A DNA stretch of 64,000 nucleotides from Diacronema lutheri (taxonomy: Eukaryota; Haptophyta; Pavlovophyceae; Pavlovales; Pavlovaceae): positions 228,501-292,500 of the forward strand of contig JAGTXO010000043.1 of the NCBI GenBank assembly GCA_019448385.1, given 5' to 3'. The notes under the pieces are model-generated. The model did no database searches. It had not been told where the DNA came from and saw only the letters and a program-made list of their open reading frames with translations. The position numbers were made by a program, and so were the translations under genes. Shown piece by piece: positions 60,240-64,000 of the stretch. The first letter of the stretch is position 1; every line of letters begins with the position of its first letter.

Positions 60240-60657
60240 GCCGGACGGCGCGCCGGGCGGCGGCGCGCCCGGCGGCGCGCCCGCGGGCGCCGCGGGCGCG
60301 GGCGTCGTGCGCTACTACGCGACGCGCGACGCGTCGGCGCGCGCGCTCGGTGCGGTGGGTGCGCTGCTCGACGCGCTGCGCGCGCACCTGCACTGCGGCG
60401 GCGAGGGCGTGCCGCTCGCCTACCTCGACGCAAAGTCGGCCGGCGCGCGCGCGGCGCTCGCGCGCGCGGCGGCGCCGACGGCCGAGCTGCTGCGCGCGCT
60501 CAGCGAGGCCGAGGCGGCGACGGACGCGGCGCGTGCGCGCGAGGCCCTCGCCGCGCTCGCGATGCGCATGGACGAGCCAAGCGCCGCGCGCGCGGTGAAC
60601 GCGCGCGCGCGCGGCGCGTCCAACGCGCCGGGCGGCGACGAGGTGCGCCCGCCGTGA
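55672..60657 (+). CDS. Unrecognised 1661-residue Ala/Gly-rich protein
   Basis: Single exon, 1661 residues from the ATG at 55672, with no intron despite nearly 5 kb. An acidic stretch (DGDGGDDGDDGDGGDGGD) follows residue 40. Ordered-looking pieces alternate with Gly/Ala/Pro runs: AREVVPLGLVEGCAELVITC, VWELLLWLLAQHELAQ, RRIVLVGAPTELALSVLLET, VAELAYGCGSYHWAERLLFL, LRVRQWAAIVQLCASARYDP, VTDLCMWAHALLDGLQPYAH. The second half looks like an all-helical solenoid, as in tethering or scaffold proteins, but I cannot name a family. An 18-bp coding repeat gives QTGDDR three times near residue 430. Long open frames exist on the other strand and in another + frame. This frame is chosen for its length, start codon, third-position bias and helix-like composition. 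Confidence 0.65.
56950..57025. repeat. In-frame 18-bp tandem repeat
   Basis: About four copies of CAGACGGGCGACGACAGG, encoding QTGDDR, within the 1661-residue protein's exon. Confidence 0.9.
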
Positions 60658-60985
60658 GGCGCGCGGCGCGCCGCCGGCGGGAATGGCGCAGTGGCCGGCG
60701 GCGCCGTCGGGAGGCGCGGGGCCTGGAAAGGGACTCCCTGGGTTCCCCCAGGATTCCTGCAGGGGGGATGAAACGATTCTTGCCGGGCGCGAACCGGTGA
60801 GATTTAGCCATCCTCACGATCTCAAGCTGACGTTCGAACATATATTGAGCCTCATTACTCATCCTTCACAATCCCAAGCCGCATCGAGGGCCTTGGACCG
60901 TGAGCCGCAGCAATCAAGCCGCGCGTTTGTGCGAGAAGGCCACCTTGTTCGGGTCTCAAGGCGGGCGGCCACGCGGCCGCCGTGC
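60658..60985. promoter_or_regulatory. Putative promoter region of the second histidine kinase
   Basis: 328 bp with a clear drop in GC. A TATA-like ACATATATT lies at about 60837-60845, some 145 bp before the chosen ATG, followed by a pyrimidine/AT-rich stretch (CTCATTACTCATCCTTCACA). An in-frame ATG at 60683 would extend the protein, but the intervening sequence looks non-coding. Confidence 0.5.
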
Positions 60986-63850
60986 ATGTACGTACCGACG
61001 GCGTCGTTGATGCAATCGGCGCTCAAGCAGGACACGCAGCCGCACGCCCTCTTAACTTGCCGCCGGACCGGCACCGGCTCCGAGTCGCCGCCGACGTCGA
61101 TCGACATTGGCGGTGACGACCTCGACCTGGGCGTGAGCAACAGCGCGTCAACGCCAGAGGACGGGTCGCAGGCGGCGTGCGCGCACGAAGACGACAGCTC
61201 ACAGACGTACGACGTGGGAATCGATGATCTCGCCGAGCTCAAGCGCGCATGGACCGGCGAGTTTGTCGACCGCGACGTCGAGCACGCGTACCGGACGGAG
61301 CGCTTGTGGCCGAACCTCTCCGTGTCCGTCTCCAACGTGCTCGCGGCCGTCGGCGCGGTCAACCTGCTCGCGCTTGCGTGGACGATGGAGCACTCGCCCG
61401 ATCTCTGGCACAGCACGCTCGCCACGGCCGTCACGTCGTGCGTCTTCTTTGCGGGCGCGGCGCTCTTCCGCACGTCGACGTTCTGCTGCTGCCTACCCGT
61501 CTGGACGGTGGAGTGCGTTTCGACGTGCGTGCTCGTCGCCATGGGTGTCTTCCTGCGCTTCCACCAGCTGCTGATTCCGACGTACGCCTGCCGCTCCAAC
61601 GCGACGCTCATGCTGCGGCTCGGCGCGTACCTCGCGTTTGTTGCGACGTCGGTGCCGCTGTCGGTCCCGCTCTTCGCGCTCGTCTGCGTCGTCTCCACCT
61701 CGATGGCGGCCGGGCTCGACGCGTTGCACGCCGACGCGGCGGGGGCGTGCCCGCTCAACATTATGCACCTCGTGCTTCTCGCCGTCGCCGCTGCGGGCTG
61801 CCGTGGGCGCATCGCGCGCGTCGATCGCGGCGAGTGGGCATTCCGCCGGACGGTGCTCGCCGCCGAGGTTGAGCGCCGGCGCCTCCACCGCCAATACGAG
61901 CGCACGCGCGCCAAGCGGCTCAAGGCGCAGCACGCAGCGGCGGCGCTTGAGGCGGAGGTGGCCAAGCAGCACGGCGCGCGCCACGCGCGCGCGCGCCTTA
62001 TCCGCATGGTGCGCGCCGCGCGTTGCGCCACGCCGCGCGCCACGCGCCGCGTCGCACGCCGCCGCGCGCCGCCGATGGCCGCCGCCGACGGCCGCCGCCA
62101 CGCTGCGCGCGCGGCGCGTGGCGCGCGGCGCGCGCGCAGGTGATGCACGACCTACGCTCGCCGCTGCTCTCGTGCCTCAACGTGACCGAGCAGATGCGCG
62201 AGTTGCCGGCCGACATGCCGATGGGCGACGCGCGCGTGGTCGAGTCGGTCGACGCGATGCACGCGTGTTCGGCGCTCATGGAAAATATCGTGCGCGGCGC
62301 AGCCGCAACGCCGCGCGGGCCGCGCGGACGGGCCGCACGCCGACCGCGTGGCGCCGCCGTCGCGCGCGTGGTGCGGACAGGTGTCTGACATGCTCGACTT
62401 TGAGAGGATCGACACGGGTCGGCTCGTGCTCGTCTACCAGCCCTTCACGCTCGGCCGGCTGCTTAAGGACACGTACGCCACCTTTGACGGGCTCGCCAAG
62501 GCTAAGGGCGTGGTCATCAAGCGCGCGCCGCCCGATGACGACCTCATGCGCACGCGCTGGCTCGGCGACAAGCGCCGGCTGCAGCAGTGCCTCAACAACG
62601 GCGTCTCGAACGCGGTGCGCGCGCGCGCGCGCGCGCGCTTGGCCGGCGCTTGCGGCGCGCGGCGCGCGCAGCGCACGAGCCGTCCGCGCGGCGCGCGCGG
62701 TGCGGCGCGTGCAGATCAAATTTACCGAGCTGGGCGGCACCGTCGCCTTCTCCGCGTGGGTCGTCAGCGCGAGCGCGGACGCGGCGCAGCTGAACGAGGC
62801 GACGGCGGAGCTGCACATCGCCGTCGACGACACGGGCGTTGGGCTCTCGGCCGCGGAGCTCGCGCTGCTCAGCTCGGGTGAGGCGTTCACGCAGGTGGGG
62901 CGCGGGCAGCTGCAGGGCAACGGTGGGACGGGCCTCGGGCTGAGCATCGTCCGGCAGATCTTGCAGCTGCACAACAACTCGGAGCTCGTGCTCAGCTCCG
63001 ACGGCGAGGGGCGCGGCGCCCATTTCGAGATGGTGGTCAACATCGAGATGGCGGCAAGCCACGTGGGCGGGGACGAGTCATCGTCCGATCTGCTCGCGGC
63101 CGAGTCCGCAGACGGCGAGCAGATTGTCGGCCTCGCCGCGCTCGCGCCCGACGCCGATGGAGCGCCGACCGCGTGCGCGCCGCTCCGGCCGCGCGCCGAC
63201 CCGTGCGCGGGCAAGGCGCTGCCGACCGGCTTCCGCGTGCTGCACGTGGAGGACGACAAGATCCTGCAGCGCATGCTGCCGCTCTCCACCTTTAAAAAGG
63301 TGGGCGCCGAGTGGGACACCGCCGAGAACGGCGAGCGCGCGCTCGCTATGCTCGCCGAGCGCACCGCGCGCGGGCTCGGCGGGTACGGCCTCATCGTGAT
63401 GGACAATCAGATGCCGTGCATGAACGGCACGCTCGCAACGCGCAAGATGCGGCGCATGGGCTACGACGGCACCATCATCGGCATGACCGGTGCGCGCGCA
63501 AGCACCCGCGCGCCGAGGCATGCGCCGCTGTGCGCCGCTGTGCGCCGCTGTGCGCCGCTGTGCGCCGCGTGCGCCGCTCACGCTCACGCGGTCTGCACGC
63601 GCGCGCGGAGCGCGTAGGCGACCCGGTCGGCTCGCCCGAGCGCAACGAATTCGAGGCGGCGGGGCTCAACGCGTGCTGCGACAAGAGCAGCGTGGGGATC
63701 AAGTACATCCACCTTCTGCTGCTCGGCATGATGGTGCCCACGCCGGATGGCGCGCACCGGGCCGAGACCGCGGTGTGCGGCGGCGTGCCGATACTCGCCG
63801 CGCGCCACCGGCCGGCAGCCGCGGCGGCGGCGGCGCTCCACGCGCACTGA
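60986..63850 (+). CDS. Membrane-bound hybrid histidine kinase (TM-HisKA-HATPase-REC)
   Basis: CDS join(60986..62008,62140..62289,62381..62614,62715..63489,63618..63850), 804 residues; all four introns start GTGCGC and are phase-consistent. The N-terminal half has about six hydrophobic helices (SNVLAAVGAVNLLALAWTME, VSTCVLVAMGVFLRFHQLLI, LGAYLAFVATSVPLSVPLFA) and a coiled linker (RRRLHRQYERTRAKRLKAQH). The kinase core is canonical: phospho-acceptor His in VMHDLRSPLLSCLN, SDMLDFERIDTGRLVL, N-box RLQQCLNNGVSNA-IKFTELG, G1 VDDTGVGLS, G2 GGTGLGLSIVRQIL. The receiver domain follows: RVLHVEDDKILQRML, GLIVMDNQMPCMNG, Lys in CCDKSS. It should autophosphorylate and pass phosphate to its own Asp. The ligand-sensing domain is unknown. 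Intron 4 holds a tandem repeat. Confidence 0.92.
63528..63575. repeat. 12-bp tandem repeat in kinase intron 4
   Basis: About four copies of GCGCCGCTGTGC inside the 128-bp last intron of the second histidine kinase. Confidence 0.8.
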
Positions 63851-63897
63851 AGCAGAAATGGCGCAGTAGTTGAAAAGAGAGTCAAAGAGTGCTTCTT

Positions 63898-64000
63898 TCA
63901 GTTAGTATAGATGGTCAAGCCAAATCCGATCAGGGGCACGATCGCGCCCCGAGTGCAGCGCGGGCCGTTCGGAAGGACGTCCTTGTGAGGGAGCTCTTCG
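63898..64000 (-). CDS. Unidentified protein, C-terminal end (partial at window edge)
   Basis: The minus strand from the right edge reads EELPHKDVLPNGPRCTRG then AIVPLIGFGLTIYTN and a TGA at 63898-63900. Third positions are nearly all G or C, and the hydrophobic end suggests a membrane segment close to the C-terminus. Too short to name. It converges with the second histidine kinase (47 bp between stops). Confidence 0.5.
   Translation of the reverse strand, partial: EELPHKDVLPNGPRCTRGAIVPLIGFGLTIYTN

Noticed and set aside
56394-60393. Long minus-strand ORFs (823 and 1169 residues) and a 957-residue + frame opposite the 1661-residue gene
   Set aside because: High GC removes stops from all frames. 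These translations are Arg/Ala/Pro-rich with poor third-position bias, and none starts as plausibly as the frame at 55672.
63895-63910. TATACTAAC on the minus strand near the right edge as a fourth dispersed-repeat copy
   Set aside because: The match stops after nine bases and lies in a coding frame (IYTN and stop); likely chance.
1-64000. Transposase, reverse transcriptase, tRNA and rRNA genes
   Set aside because: Searched by eye for motifs and for conserved RNA stretches; none was recognised. Short or diverged ones could be missed without tools.

Overview
This is a very GC-rich nuclear segment of a eukaryotic alga. Most genes are interrupted by short introns (about 85-260 bp) that usually start GTGCGC or GC and end in CAG. 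Stops, splice phases and protein families agree with each other across at least 20 loci. A fused DHFR-thymidylate synthase, a nuclear ClpR with a signal-plus-transit leader, an ERG4-type sterol reductase, a Qc-SNARE and hybrid histidine kinases point to a photosynthetic protist. The extreme GC content, the GC-AG introns and the C-homopolymer tracts inside introns suggest a haptophyte; that assignment is inference. No rRNA, tRNA, CRISPR array or transposase gene was seen.

Layout. 1-9 kb: a partial gene, an amidase-fold protein without two of its three catalytic residues, an organelle-type topoisomerase I carrying a SAP domain, a membrane protein and DHFR-TS. 9-15 kb: a proline-rich WH2/beta-thymosin-like protein, an uncertain gene, an ankyrin protein, a disordered protein and a repeat- and hairpin-rich gap. 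15-25 kb: a six-exon hybrid histidine kinase (GAF-PAS-degenerate kinase-REC-HPt), pyruvate kinase and a soluble double cyclic-nucleotide-binding protein. 25-33 kb: alanine aminotransferase, a serine racemase/dehydratase-family enzyme, a triple-UBZ4 RING protein, an R3H protein and a SYP7-like SNARE. 33-43 kb: an RRM-Nudix fusion, an uncertain gene, a secreted PEBP-like protein and a PHD protein whose intron holds a telomere-like minisatellite. 43-53 kb: an NDPK-MTHFR fusion, ClpR, ERG4, PAF1, an orphan gene and MYG1. 53-64 kb: ADA2, a 1661-residue orphan, a second and canonical hybrid histidine kinase, and a partial gene.

Organisation. Genes are packed as divergent pairs with start codons about 40-290 bp apart (eight pairs) and convergent pairs with ends often less than 200 bp apart, which suggests bidirectional promoters. 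One-carbon metabolism is represented twice (DHFR-TS and MTHFR). Transcription and chromatin are represented by PAF1, ADA2 and the PHD protein, and phosphorelay signalling by the two hybrid kinases. I see no evidence that these form functional operons.

Most notable: an inactive-looking NDP-kinase domain fused in one exon to an MTHFR catalytic domain; an RRM fused to a NUDT15-like Nudix domain; a hybrid kinase whose phospho-acceptor His is Gln while its receiver and HPt residues are intact; and a dispersed repeat built round a branch-point and 3' splice-site-like core. Exon coordinates come from reading splice sites and reading phase by eye and may be off by a base or two where noted.
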